DNA of 64,000 nt from Curvibacter delicatus NBRC 14919 (GCF_001592265.1 NZ_BCWP01000005.1:84985-148984); one strand, 5' to 3'. Counted from the stretch's first letter, positions 43,626 through 53,136 are shown. Numbers and translations: made by a program. The notes: a model not told the origin generated them from the letters alone.

Positions 43626-46600
43626 CCGCGCCAGCACTGGCGCCAATGCCCGTCCGGTGTGGGTACCCAGTCGCACCACCGCCTCCGGCGTCGCTGCGGC
43701 GGCGATGCGCCCGCCGTCCTTGCCGCCGTCCGGCCCCAGATCGATGATCCAGTCCGCCTCGGCGATGACGTCAAGGTCGTGCTCGATCACCACCACGCTG
43801 TGGCCACCGTCTACCAGGCGGTGCAGCACGCGGATCAGCTTGTCCACATCGGCCATGTGCAGACCTACCGTGGGCTCGTCCAGCACGTAAAGCGTGTGCG
43901 GCGCCTTCTGGCCGCGTCGGCCCACCTCGTCACGGACCTTGGTGAGCTCCGTCACCAGCTTGATGCGCTGCGCCTCGCCGCCGGACAGCGTGGGCGAGGG
44001 CTGGCCCAACGTCAGGTAACCCAGTCCCACGTCCTTCAGCAACTGCAACGGGTGCGCGATGCTGGGCATGGCGGCAAAGAACTCCACCGCTTCGTCCACC
44101 TCCATCTGCAGCACGTCGCCGATGCTCTTGCCGCGCCAGGTGACAGCCAGCGTCTCCGGATTGAAGCGCGCGCCCTTGCAGGACTCGCACAGCACCTTCA
44201 CATCCGGCAGGAAGCTCATCTCGATGGTGCGCACGCCCTGGCCCTCACACGTCGGGCAACGGCCTTCGCCGGTGTTGAAGGAAAAGCGCCCGGCGGCGTA
44301 ACCGCGTGCCTTGGCCTCCAGCGTCTCGGCAAACAGCTTTCGGATGGTGTCCCAGAATCCGATGTAGGTGGCCGGGCAGGAGCGCGGCGTCTTGCCGATC
44401 GGCGTCTGGTCCACTTCCAGCACGCGGTCCACTGCCTCGAAACCGGTGACGCCGGCGCAACCGCTCCAGGCCACGCCCTTGGCCGCCTGCGCCTCGCGCC
44501 CGGCCTTGGTGGCGCGCTGGCTCACCGCTGCCGCCACGTTGGCCAGCAGCACGTCGCGCGCCAGCGTGGACTTGCCGGAACCGCTGACGCCGGTCACCGC
44601 CACCAGGCGTTTGAGCGGCAGCTGGGCGGTGACGTCTTGCAGGTTGTGCAGTTTGGCGCCGTGCACGGTGAGCCATTGCAACCCCTGGTCCTGCACGTCG
44701 CGGCGCGGCTGCAGCGGGTGCCTCATGGCGTGCAGCAGGTAACGGCCGGTCTGTGAGTCTTCAGCGCGCGTCAGGTCTTCCACCGAACCTTCGGCCACCA
44801 GCCGTCCGCCGCGCTTGCCGGCGCTGGGGCCGATGTCGATCAGGTGGTCGGCGCGGCGGATGGTGTCCTCGTCGTGCTCCACCACCACCAGCGTGTTGCC
44901 GCGCTCGCTCAAGGTGTGCAGGGCATCGAGCAGGACTTGGTTGTCACGCGCGTGCAAGCCGATGGTGGGCTCGTCCAGCACATAACACACGCCCTGCAGA
45001 TTGCTACCCAGTTGCGCGGCCAGGCGGATGCGCTGCGCCTCGCCGCCGGAGAGCGTGGGCGCGCCACGGTCCAGCGTGAGGTAACCCAGGCCGACCTGCT
45101 CCAGGAATTCCAGCCGGCTGCGGATTTCGGGCACCAGGTCGCGCGCGATGTCCGCTTCGCGGCCGGCGAGCGCGAGTTTCTCCACCCAGGCGCGCACATC
45201 GCTCACGCTCAGGCGCGCAATCTCGTGGATGCCGATGCCGGCGAACTTCACGGCGCGGGCCGTGGCATTGAGGCGCGAGCCCTCGCACGTCGGACAGGCC
45301 ACATCGGCCACATCCTCGATCTCGGGCTCGGCAAAGGTCTGCTCGCGGCCTTTCTCCTTCTCGTCACGCACCGAGTCGTCGAGCGCCTTGCGCTGATCCT
45401 TGGTGAGCTTGACGCCGGTGCCCACGCAGTCCGGGCACCAACCGTGCTTGCTGTTGTAGGAGAACAGACGCGGGTCCAGTTCGGCATAGGAGGTGGCACA
45501 GACCGGACAGGCGCGCAGGGTGGAGTGCACATGCAGCGTGCCAATGTGCGCCGTGGTGCCGCCGCTTTTCATGACCTCGGCCAGGCCGTCCAGCTTGCTC
45601 AGCACATGCAGCACGCCCTTGCCGTGCTCCAGCGCAGTGGCCAGCGCCTGGCGCAATGTCGCCTCGTGGTCCGGGTCCACCGTGAGGCTGGCCACCGGCA
45701 GTTCGATGGTGTGCTCCTTGAAGCGGTCGATGCGCGGAAAACCCTGCGTGGGCAGGAAGTTGCCGTCCACACGCAGGTGGGTGTAGCCGCGCGGGCGCGC
45801 CCATTCGGCCAGCTCGGTGTACACCCCCTTGCGGTTCATGACCAGCGGCGCCAGCAGACCGATCTCCTGCCCCTTGAACTGCTTCATCAACTGGGCCAGG
45901 ATGCTTTCGGCCGTCTGCGGCGCCACCGCCGCGCCGTCGTGGATGCAGTGCTGCACGCCGAGCTTGACGAACAGCAGGCGCAGGAAGTGCCAGACCTCGG
46001 TGGTGGTGCCCACCGTACTCTTGCGGCCGCCGCGCGATAGGCGCTGCTCGATCGCCACCGTGGGCGGGATGCCGTAGACCGCGTCCACCTCAGGCCGGCC
46101 GGCCGGCTGCACGATGCTGCGCGCATAGGCGTTGAGGCTTTCCAGGTAACGGCGCTGCCCTTCATTGAACAGGATGTCGAAGGCCAGCGTGGACTTGCCC
46201 GAGCCGCTGACGCCAGTAATGACGTTGAACTTGCCGCGCGGGATGGCGACACTCAGGTTCTTGAGGTTGTGCTCCTTGGCATTGACGATCTGGATGTCCT
46301 CGCTGGCCGCGGTGCGGACCGGCGCCGGCTTGGGCCCAGGCGTGAAAGCGGTACCGAGGTAACGCGCCGCACCTTCCTGCACGCCATGTACCTCGCCCAT
46401 GGCCTGCGCATATTCGCGCAGGGCGCGACCGGTGTGGGAAGTCGGGTGCTGCCGCACCTCCTCCGGCGTGCCGACGGCCACCACCTGGCCACCGGCGTCA
46501 CCGCCTTCGGGGCCGAGGTCGATGAGCCAGTCCGAAGCCCGCATCACATCGAGGTTGTGCTCGATCACCAGCAGCGAGTGGCCCGCATCCAGCAGCTTGC

Positions 46601-49442
46601 GCAGCGCGCGCATGAGCTTGGCGATGTCGTCGAAGTGCAGGCCGGTGGTGGGCTCGTCGAACAGGAACAGCGTGCCCTTCTTCGCCACCGCCTGCCGGCT
46701 GCTGCTCATGCTCTTGGCCGCCTCGGCCAGATAGCCAGCGAGCTTGAGGCGTTGCGCCTCGCCGCCCGACAGCGTGGGCACCGGCTGGCCCAGACGCACA
46801 TATTCCAGCCCCACGTCCACGATGGGCTGCAGGGCACGGATGACGTCACGGTCGTTGGCAAACAAGCCTGCGGCCTCACTCACCGTGAGCGCCAGCACAT
46901 CAGCCACGTTGAGCAGCCGTCCCCCGCGTTCGATGGTGATCTCCAGAATCTCCGGCCGGAAGCGTTTGCCGTCGCAGTCCGGACAGCGCAGGTAGACGTC
47001 GCTGAGGAATTGCATCTCCACATGTTCGAAGCCGGAGCCGCCACAGGTGGGGCAGCGGCCGTCACCGCTGTTGGCGCTGAACTTGGCCGCGGTGTAGCCA
47101 CGCTGCTTCGACAGTGGCGCATTGGCATAGATCTCGCGGATCGCATCCCAGGCCCCCACATAACTCACCGGGTTGGAACGTGCCGTCTTGCCGATCGGCG
47201 ACTGGTCGACGAACACCACATCCGCCAGTTGCTCGGCGCCGAGCAGGCGATCGAACGCGCCCGGAGCCTCGGTCGACCTACCGAAATGCCGCATCAGCGC
47301 CGGGGCCAGCACGTCCTGGATCAGGGTGGACTTGCCGGAACCGGAAACGCCGGTGACGCACACCAACCGCCCGAGCGGAATATCGACCGAGACATGTTTG
47401 AGGTTGTGCTCGGTGACCCCTTCCAGCAGCAGGCGCGGCGTGTTCTCGGCCACCATGCGCTTGAAGCCCATGCCGATCTGTTTGCGCCCACCCAGGTAGG
47501 CGCCGGTCAGGGTATCGGCCTGCTTCAGCGCCTCCGTGCCGCCGTCGAAGACGATCTGCCCGCCGCGCTCGCCCGGGCCGGGCCCCATGTCGATCATGCG
47601 GTCCGCCGCCAGCATCACGGCCGGGTCGTGCTCCACCACCACCAGCGTGTTGCCGGCATCGCGCAGGCGCTGCATGGCCTCGATGATGCGGTGCATGTCG
47701 CGCGGGTGCAGCCCGATGCTGGGCTCATCCAGCACGAACAGCGTGTTGACCAGCGAAGTGCCCAGCGCGGTGGTCAGGTTGATGCGCTGCACCTCACCAC
47801 CCGAAAGCGTGCGGCTTTGCCGGTCCAGCGTGAGGTAGCCGATGCCGACATCGCACAGGTACTGCAAACGTGTGCCAATCTCCTCGAACAGCAGCTTGAG
47901 CGCCTGCGCCTCGCCCTCGCCATGCGTGGGCAAAGCCAGCTCGCGGGCACGGATGCGATCGAAGAAATCGCGCAAGCGGTCCAGCGGCAACAGCATCAGG
48001 TCGTGCAAGCACAGACCAGGCAAAGCCTCCAGCTGCGAGCGACTCCACTGCACGCCGGCGGGCATGAACCGTTTGGCGGGGTCCAGCACGGCATCGGCAT
48101 CTTCCTTGGCGCCGATGCGCCAGAGCAGGCTCTCGGTCTTGAGGCGCGCGCCATGGCAGGTGTTGCACTGCGTGTAGCTGCGGTACTTGGACAGCAGCAC
48201 CCGGATGTGCATCTTGTAGGCCTTGCTCTCCAGGTACTCGAAGAAGCGCTTGACGCCGTACCACTGCTGGTTCCATTTGCCGTTCCAGTTGGGCGAACCG
48301 TGGATGACCCAATGCTGCTGGTCAGGCGTCAGCTTGTTCCAGGCGGTGTCACGCGGGATGCCGGCAGCCTCCGCATGGCGCATCAGGTCGTCCTGGCACT
48401 CGGCCCAGGCCGGCGTCTGCATCGGCTTGATGGCGCCGGCGCGCAGGGTCAGCTTGTCGTTCGGGATCACCAGGCCGTAATCAACGCCGATGACACGCCC
48501 GAAGCCGCGGCAGACCTCGCAGGCGCCCACGGCGGAGTTGAAGGAGAACATGGACGGAATGGGATCGGCATAACGCAGATCGCTTTCCGGGCAATGCAGG
48601 CCGGTCGAAAACTTCCAGATCTCGGGCTCACCCTCGTCTTGCAGCCGGTAGACACTCAGACGACCGCTGCCACGTTTGAGCGCAACCTCGATGGCCTCGA
48701 CCACACGCGCACGTTCGGCATGGCTGAGGCGAAAACGGTCGGCCACCACATCCAGCACCTTGCGCGGGCCCGCCGGTGTGGCCACTTCACGCTCGGCCTG
48801 TACCTTGGTGAAGCCACTGGCCGACAGCCACTGGGTGATTTCCTCCTCTGAAGTCGCCCCCGGCAACTCCACCGGGAAAGTGATGACCAGCCGCGGATCA
48901 GACAGGGCCCCCACGCTTGTCACTCCGTGTACTGCGCTGCCCCCCGAGGGGGCACCTTCACCTTGGGGCGGCCCGGCGGTGAAGGGGGCGTCGACACCCG
49001 CCGCTTGCGCCCGCGCCTGCAACTCGGCATAGATGCTCTCCGCCGAGTCGTGCCGTACCGGCAATGCCGTGACACGGTCGAACAACTGGCCGGCACGGGC
49101 GAACAGCAGCTTGAGATGGTCGTTGAGTTCGGTCATCGTGCCGACCGTGGAGCGCGACGAGCGCACCGGGTTGGTCTGGTCAATGGCGATGGCCGGCGGC
49201 ACGCCCTCGACCTTGTCCACCGCGGGCTTGTCCATGCGGTCCAGGAACTGGCGCGCATAGGCACTGAAGGTCTCGACGTAGCGACGCTGCCCCTCCGCAT
49301 ACAGGGTGTCAAACACCAGGCTCGATTTACCCGAGCCGCTGGGGCCGGTGACCACCGTCAGCTCGCCGGTGCGGATGTCGAGATCAAGGTTCTTGAGGTT
49401 GTGCTGGCGTGCACCGCGGATGCGGATGGTCCCCTGGGTCAT
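43623..49442 (-). CDS. uvrA: Double-length excinuclease UvrA with four ABC ATPase modules
   Basis: A 1939-residue protein, about twice a normal UvrA (~950). Residues 1-~1040 and ~1046-1939 each form a complete UvrA unit. Four Walker A motifs are visible: GPSGSGKSSLVFDTLY near residue 33, GVSGSGKSTLIQDVL, GVSGSGKSTLAFDILF near 1070 and GVSGSGKSTLARDVLL. Zinc modules CPTCGGSGFEHVEMQFL...CPDCDGKRF and CPTCEGQGVRTIEMSFL...CESCKGARF are intact in both halves. UvrA recognises bulky DNA lesions as a dimer; here both protomers appear fused. Residues ~150-174 contain a low-complexity insertion from a GC-rich repeat. No LexA-type box was found upstream. Confidence 0.93.
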   Translation of the reverse strand: MTQGTIRIRGARQHNLKNLDLDIRTGELTVVTGPSGSGKSSLVFDTLYAEGQRRYVETFSAYARQFLDRMDKPAVDKVEGVPPAIAIDQTNPVRSSRSTVGTMTELNDHLKLLFARAGQLFDRVTALPVRHDSAESIYAELQARAQAAGVDAPFTAGPPQGEGAPSGGSAVHGVTSVGALSDPRLVITFPVELPGATSEEEITQWLSASGFTKVQAEREVATPAGPRKVLDVVADRFRLSHAERARVVEAIEVALKRGSGRLSVYRLQDEGEPEIWKFSTGLHCPESDLRYADPIPSMFSFNSAVGACEVCRGFGRVIGVDYGLVIPNDKLTLRAGAIKPMQTPAWAECQDDLMRHAEAAGIPRDTAWNKLTPDQQHWVIHGSPNWNGKWNQQWYGVKRFFEYLESKAYKMHIRVLLSKYRSYTQCNTCHGARLKTESLLWRIGAKEDADAVLDPAKRFMPAGVQWSRSQLEALPGLCLHDLMLLPLDRLRDFFDRIRARELALPTHGEGEAQALKLLFEEIGTRLQYLCDVGIGYLTLDRQSRTLSGGEVQRINLTTALGTSLVNTLFVLDEPSIGLHPRDMHRIIEAMQRLRDAGNTLVVVEHDPAVMLAADRMIDMGPGPGERGGQIVFDGGTEALKQADTLTGAYLGGRKQIGMGFKRMVAENTPRLLLEGVTEHNLKHVSVDIPLGRLVCVTGVSGSGKSTLIQDVLAPALMRHFGRSTEAPGAFDRLLGAEQLADVVFVDQSPIGKTARSNPVSYVGAWDAIREIYANAPLSKQRGYTAAKFSANSGDGRCPTCGGSGFEHVEMQFLSDVYLRCPDCDGKRFRPEILEITIERGGRLLNVADVLALTVSEAAGLFANDRDVIRALQPIVDVGLEYVRLGQPVPTLSGGEAQRLKLAGYLAEAAKSMSSSRQAVAKKGTLFLFDEPTTGLHFDDIAKLMRALRKLLDAGHSLLVIEHNLDVMRASDWLIDLGPEGGDAGGQVVAVGTPEEVRQHPTSHTGRALREYAQAMGEVHGVQEGAARYLGTAFTPGPKPAPVRTAASEDIQIVNAKEHNLKNLSVAIPRGKFNVITGVSGSGKSTLAFDILFNEGQRRYLESLNAYARSIVQPAGRPEVDAVYGIPPTVAIEQRLSRGGRKSTVGTTTEVWHFLRLLFVKLGVQHCIHDGAAVAPQTAESILAQLMKQFKGQEIGLLAPLVMNRKGVYTELAEWARPRGYTHLRVDGNFLPTQGFPRIDRFKEHTIELPVASLTVDPDHEATLRQALATALEHGKGVLHVLSKLDGLAEVMKSGGTTAHIGTLHVHSTLRACPVCATSYAELDPRLFSYNSKHGWCPDCVGTGVKLTKDQRKALDDSVRDEKEKGREQTFAEPEIEDVADVACPTCEGSRLNATARAVKFAGIGIHEIARLSVSDVRAWVEKLALAGREADIARDLVPEIRSRLEFLEQVGLGYLTLDRGAPTLSGGEAQRIRLAAQLGSNLQGVCYVLDEPTIGLHARDNQVLLDALHTLSERGNTLVVVEHDEDTIRRADHLIDIGPSAGKRGGRLVAEGSVEDLTRAEDSQTGRYLLHAMRHPLQPRRDVQDQGLQWLTVHGAKLHNLQDVTAQLPLKRLVAVTGVSGSGKSTLARDVLLANVAAAVSQRATKAGREAQAAKGVAWSGCAGVTGFEAVDRVLEVDQTPIGKTPRSCPATYIGFWDTIRKLFAETLEAKARGYAAGRFSFNTGEGRCPTCEGQGVRTIEMSFLPDVKVLCESCKGARFNPETLAVTWRGKSIGDVLQMEVDEAVEFFAAMPSIAHPLQLLKDVGLGYLTLGQPSPTLSGGEAQRIKLVTELTKVRDEVGRRGQKAPHTLYVLDEPTVGLHMADVDKLIRVLHRLVDGGHSVVVIEHDLDVIAEADWIIDLGPDGGKDGGRIAAAATPEAVVRLGTHTGRALAPVLAR
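48920..48990. repeat. GC-rich repeat inserted in frame in uvrA
   Basis: GCGCTGCCCCCCGAGGGGGC, then ACCTTCACCTTGGGGCGGCC and CGGCGGTGAAGGGGGCG resembles the GC-rich Comamonadaceae repeat type (GCCCCC-GAGGGGG palindrome) also seen at 34495-34585. It encodes a Gly/Pro/Ala-rich stretch near residues 150-174. Confidence 0.5.
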
Positions 49443-49590
49443 GGCGTGGCATCTTTCTAATCAGGCCAATCATTCTAGGCAGTCACGGCCGGATCGGCAG
49501 GACTGGGGACATGACAGTCCTGTTACAGCCGGATACCCCTGAAACGCCGCTTAAACTTCACAATTCGGGGAAAAAGGAGCAGGAGAAACC

Positions 49591-50694
49591 ATGCGGAATT
49601 ACAAAACCTTGTGCGCCACCTTGCTGGTGCTTGCCAGTGCCACCGCGCAAGCCCAGATCCTGATCGGTCAGACGGCTGGTTTCAGCGGTCCGGTGGCCGC
49701 GGGCGTCAAGGAAGTCACGGATGGTGCCAAGCTCTATATCGACAGCGTCAACGCCAAGGGCGGTGTCGGCGGGCAGAAGATCGAGCTGCTCTCGCTCGAT
49801 GACAAGTTCGATCCCAAACTGGCCGGTGAGAACGCGCGCAAGCTGATCGAGGAACAGAATGTGGCGGCCATGTTCCTGACCCGCGGCACACCGCACACGG
49901 ACGCCGTTCAGCCGCTGCTGGACAAGCATGGGGTTCCGCTGGTCGGCCCCTCCACCGGTGCCATGACACTGCACCAGCCGGTGCGCAAACACATCTTCAA
50001 TGTACGGGCTACCTACCAGCGCGAAGCCGAGAAAGCCGTCACCCATCTGGCCACCATCGGCATGAGCAAGATCGCGGTGGTGTATGTCGATGACAGCTTC
50101 GGCGAAGATGGCCTGACCGGGGCGCAGAAAGGACTGGCCAGCGCCAAACTCAATGCCGTGGCGCTGGAAAAATTCGACCGCGTCAAACCCGACTTCTCCA
50201 AGATCGCGCCAGTGGTGGCCAAGTCCGGCGCGCAGGCCGTGGTCATGATCGCCGCAGGTGCAGCCGTGGTCGATGGCATCAAGGCCTTTCGCGCCGCCGG
50301 CAGCAACTGCCAGGTGGTGACCTTGTCCAACAACGCCTCCGGCGGTTTCATCAAGAGCCTGGGGGACAACGCCCGTGGCGTGATTGTGTCGCAGGTGTTT
50401 CCGCAGTCCCTGAGTTATGGTCTGGTCAAGGAAGCACAGGACCTCGCGCGCACCAAGGACATGGCGGAAGTCAGCCCGGCCATGCTGGAAGGCTTCGCCG
50501 CCGCCAAGGTGCTGGTGGAAGCCTTGCGGCGCACGGGCGGCAAGCCGACCCGCGACAAGATTCAAGCCGCGCTGGAAGGCATGAACAAATTTGATCTGGG
50601 CGGGCTGGAAATCAGCTACAGCCCCAAGGACCACACCGGTCTGGACTTTGCCGACCTGGCCATCATCACCTCCGACGGCCGTTTCCGCCGCTGA
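49591..50694 (+). CDS. LivK-type periplasmic branched-chain amino-acid/amide receptor
   Basis: A 367-residue type I periplasmic binding protein. Signal peptide MRNYKTLCATLLVLASATAQA, then ILIGQTAGFSGPVAAGVKEVTDGAKLYIDSVN, a hallmark of the LivK/LivJ/AmiC group, and VALEKFDRVKPDFSKIAPVVAKSGAQAVV in the hinge region. GGAGCAGGAG precedes the start. No liv permease or ATPase genes are adjacent, so it is an orphan receptor; ligand unknown. Confidence 0.87.
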   Translation: MRNYKTLCATLLVLASATAQAQILIGQTAGFSGPVAAGVKEVTDGAKLYIDSVNAKGGVGGQKIELLSLDDKFDPKLAGENARKLIEEQNVAAMFLTRGTPHTDAVQPLLDKHGVPLVGPSTGAMTLHQPVRKHIFNVRATYQREAEKAVTHLATIGMSKIAVVYVDDSFGEDGLTGAQKGLASAKLNAVALEKFDRVKPDFSKIAPVVAKSGAQAVVMIAAGAAVVDGIKAFRAAGSNCQVVTLSNNASGGFIKSLGDNARGVIVSQVFPQSLSYGLVKEAQDLARTKDMAEVSPAMLEGFAAAKVLVEALRRTGGKPTRDKIQAALEGMNKFDLGGLEISYSPKDHTGLDFADLAIITSDGRFRR

Positions 50695-50708
50695 CCCCGC
50701 CCGAGGCG

Positions 50709-51134
50709 TCAGCCCTTGAGGGCCTGCTCCAGCTCCTGGCAGGCTTTCGGCCCGAGTACCTCCTGGATCTTGGGCAGCAGCGCCAACAGCTCGTCGTAAC
50801 CACTGGCCGCTTCCACCGCCAGATTGAGTTTGAAGCCGCGCAGGCCGAGGGATGCGGTCAGCCGGGTGGCGATCGGCCAGGCCTCGGCATAACGCACCTG
50901 GGGTGTTCGCGCACTGGCCGCAGCAGGCTGCGGCTCGCTCACGGCCAGAAGCCCTTCCGCCAGCATGTGGTCCACGTCGGCTTGCGTCACGCCAAGACCG
51001 GCCGTAGCGGCCAGCACCTGGTCCAGGGTTTTGGTTCCATCAAACAAAATGAAGGCCGAGCGCTGCCGCGCCGACAGCAGCGGAGAACGCTGCTTGAACG
51101 CCTGCTGCCCGACCTCAGTTTTTGAGTATTTCAT
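50709..51134 (-). CDS. Conserved protein of unknown function
   Basis: A 141-residue soluble protein that I do not recognise. The first ~65 residues (MKYSKTEVGQQAFKQR, LSARQRSAFILFDGTKTLDQVL, GVTQADVDHMLAEGLL) have the look of a winged-helix or antitermination-type N-terminus seen in other Burkholderiales small proteins; an Ala/Pro linker follows and then a helical C-terminal half (LTASLGLRGFKLNLAVEAA). The start is 51 bases from the small membrane-protein gene on the same strand. Confidence 0.65.
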   Translation of the reverse strand: MKYSKTEVGQQAFKQRSPLLSARQRSAFILFDGTKTLDQVLAATAGLGVTQADVDHMLAEGLLAVSEPQPAAASARTPQVRYAEAWPIATRLTASLGLRGFKLNLAVEAASGYDELLALLPKIQEVLGPKACQELEQALKG

Positions 51135-51185
51135 GGCGATGGTGTGCGGCCTTGATGGCCGTCATTGTCTCCTCAGGACACCATC

Positions 51186-51389
51186 TTACTTGGCAGCGCT
51201 GGCAGCCGGCTCGGCAGGCGTGGCCGCCGGGGCGGGGGCCGGTGCCGAAGTTGCCGGCGCAGCAGCCGGGGCATGCGTCGGATCTTCGCCGTGCTTCTCG
51301 CCACCCATGTCCAGCTTATCGCCGCCTTTCATGATCACAAACATGGCCAGGACGGCAAAGATGATGAAGCCGATGATGATTTTCCACAT
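51186..51389 (-). CDS. Small single-pass membrane protein with Ala/Pro-rich tail
   Basis: A 67-residue protein: MWKIIIGFIIFAVLAMFVIM is one membrane segment; the short loop KGGDKLDMGGEKHGEDPTH is followed by an Ala/Pro-rich tail. AAAGGA precedes the ATG by about nine bases. The segment up to residue 35 resembles a short conserved protein of Comamonadaceae; its function is unknown. The ribosome binding site begins right after the U-tract of a terminator, so the gene seems to depend on read-through from the transporter gene. Confidence 0.65.
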   Translation of the reverse strand: MWKIIIGFIIFAVLAMFVIMKGGDKLDMGGEKHGEDPTHAPAAAPATSAPAPAPAATPAEPAASAAK

Positions 51390-51401
51390 GATTTTTTTCC
51401 T

Positions 51402-51431
51402 TTAAAAAAAAGGCCCTCTTCTGGAGGGCCT
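51402..51431 (-). terminator. Intrinsic terminator after the MHS transporter gene
   Basis: On the minus strand AGGCCCTC-cagaa-GAGGGCCT followed by a run of seven to eight T. It lies 56 bases past the transporter stop and abuts the ribosome binding site of the small membrane protein. Confidence 0.88.
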
Positions 51432-51486
51432 GTTGACCACCCGGATCCGGCGAGCCGGACCGGGAGGCTGATTGAAGCACAAGGCC

Positions 51487-53136
51487 TCAGTCGTTGGCGT
51501 AGATGTCCACGTCCTTGGTTTCACGGACGAACAGCATGCCGATGACAAAAGTCATGCCGGCAATGATGATCGGGTACCAGAGGCCGTTGTACATGTTGCC
51601 GGTCTGCGCCACGATGGCGAAGGCGGTGGTGGGCAGCAGGCCGCCGAACCAGCCGTTGCCGATGTGATACGGCAGCGACATGGAGGTGTAGCGGATGCGG
51701 GTCGGGAACAGCTCCACCAGCATGGCGGCGATCGGGCCGTACACCATGGTCACCAGGATCACGAGGTAGGTCAGGATGGCAATGACCATGACCTTGTCCA
51801 CCTTGGCCATGTCAGCCTTGGCCGGGTAGCCGTGAGCCTTGAGGGCTTCGGCCACAGCCTTCTTGAACTCGCCGTCGAGCTTCTTGGCTTCGTCAGCCGG
51901 AATGCCCTTGGCGGTGTAGCTGGTGATGACCTGATCGCCAATCTTGATGGTGGCGGGGCCGGTGCCGACGATGTTGTCGTAACTCACCGAAGCGCCTGCC
52001 AGCACCTGCTTGGCGATGTCGCACGAGCTGGTGAATTTGGCGGTACCGGTCGGGTTGAACTGGAACGAGCACTCTTTCGGGTCGGCGGTGATGGTCACCT
52101 TGCTCGCTTGCTGAGCCTTGTACAGGTCAGGGTTGGCGGCCTTGGTCAGCGCTTCAAACACCGGGAAGTAGGTCACGACCGCCAACAGGCAGCCCGCCAT
52201 GATGATCGGCTTGCGGCCGATCTTGTCGGACCAGGCGCCGAACAGGATGAAGAACGGCGTGCCGATCAGCAGGGAGATGGCCACGTAGATGTTGGCAGCG
52301 GCACCGTCCACCTTGAGCGCTTGCGTCAGGAAGAACAGGGCATAGAACTGGCCGGAGTACCAGACCACGGCCTGGCCGGCGGTCAGGCCGATCAGGGCCA
52401 GGATCACGATCTTCAGGTTTTTCCATTGGCCGAAGGCTTCGGACAGCGGTGCCTTGGAGGTCTTGCCTTCAGCCTTCATCTTGGCAAAAGCGGGGGACTC
52501 GTTCATGGACAAACGGATCCAGACCGAGATGGCCAGCAGCAGGATGGAGACGATGAAGGGAACGCGCCAGCCCCAGTCGGCGAAGGCAGCTTCACCGATC
52601 ATGGTACGGGTACCCAGAATCACCATCAGGGACAGGAACAGGCCCATGGTGGCCGTGGTCTGAATCCAGGAGGTGTAGGCACCGCGCTTGCCCATCGGGG
52701 CATGCTCGGCCACATAGGTGGCAGCACCGCCGTACTCACCGCCGAGCGCCAAGCCTTGCAGCATGCGCAGGGCAATCAGGATCACCGGCGCGGCCACGCC
52801 GATGGTGGCGTAGTTCGGCAGGATACCCACGATGAACGTGGACAGACCCATGATCAGGATGGTCACCAGGAAGGTGTACTTGCGGCCGATCATGTCGCCC
52901 AGACGGCCGAACACCAGCGCGCCGAAAGGACGCACGATGAAACCGGCAGCGAACGCAAGCAGCGCGAAGATGAAGGCCGAACCGGCATCCAGCCCGCTGA
53001 AGAACTGCTTGGCGATGATGGCTGCGAGCGAACCGTAGAGGTAAAAGTCGTACCACTCGAAAACCGTACCCAGCGAAGAGGCGAAGATCACCTTCTTCTC
53101 TTCGGGGCTCATTGGCCTTGCGGCATGTGTAGCCAT
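51487..53136 (-). CDS. MHS-family major facilitator transporter
   Basis: A 549-residue proton symporter-like protein of the metabolite:H+ symporter group (ProP/KgtP/ShiA relatives). ASSLGTVFEWYDFYLYGSLA and FGRLGDMIGRKYTFLVTILIMG (the MFS A motif) stand at the start, RMLQGLALGGEYGGAATYVAEHAP follows, and GAWSDKIGRKPIIMAG marks the second half. Residues ~335-445 are an extra, mostly hydrophilic insertion (KECSFQFNPTGTAKFTSSC with two Cys) between membrane segments of the C-terminal half. The start has a strong AAGGAG. Substrate unknown. Confidence 0.88.
   Translation of the reverse strand: MATHAARPMSPEEKKVIFASSLGTVFEWYDFYLYGSLAAIIAKQFFSGLDAGSAFIFALLAFAAGFIVRPFGALVFGRLGDMIGRKYTFLVTILIMGLSTFIVGILPNYATIGVAAPVILIALRMLQGLALGGEYGGAATYVAEHAPMGKRGAYTSWIQTTATMGLFLSLMVILGTRTMIGEAAFADWGWRVPFIVSILLLAISVWIRLSMNESPAFAKMKAEGKTSKAPLSEAFGQWKNLKIVILALIGLTAGQAVVWYSGQFYALFFLTQALKVDGAAANIYVAISLLIGTPFFILFGAWSDKIGRKPIIMAGCLLAVVTYFPVFEALTKAANPDLYKAQQASKVTITADPKECSFQFNPTGTAKFTSSCDIAKQVLAGASVSYDNIVGTGPATIKIGDQVITSYTAKGIPADEAKKLDGEFKKAVAEALKAHGYPAKADMAKVDKVMVIAILTYLVILVTMVYGPIAAMLVELFPTRIRYTSMSLPYHIGNGWFGGLLPTTAFAIVAQTGNMYNGLWYPIIIAGMTFVIGMLFVRETKDVDIYAND

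Noticed and set aside
46269..48851. Open frame of 860 codons on the plus strand opposite uvrA
   Set aside because: Composition is typical of an antisense shadow (His, Gln, Arg, Gly-rich) and uvrA is unmistakable on the other strand.
49443..49590. Possible LexA (SOS) box upstream of uvrA, suggested by CTGTTACAG near 49517
   Set aside because: The spacing does not match the CTG-N10-CAG operator, so SOS control is not supported.
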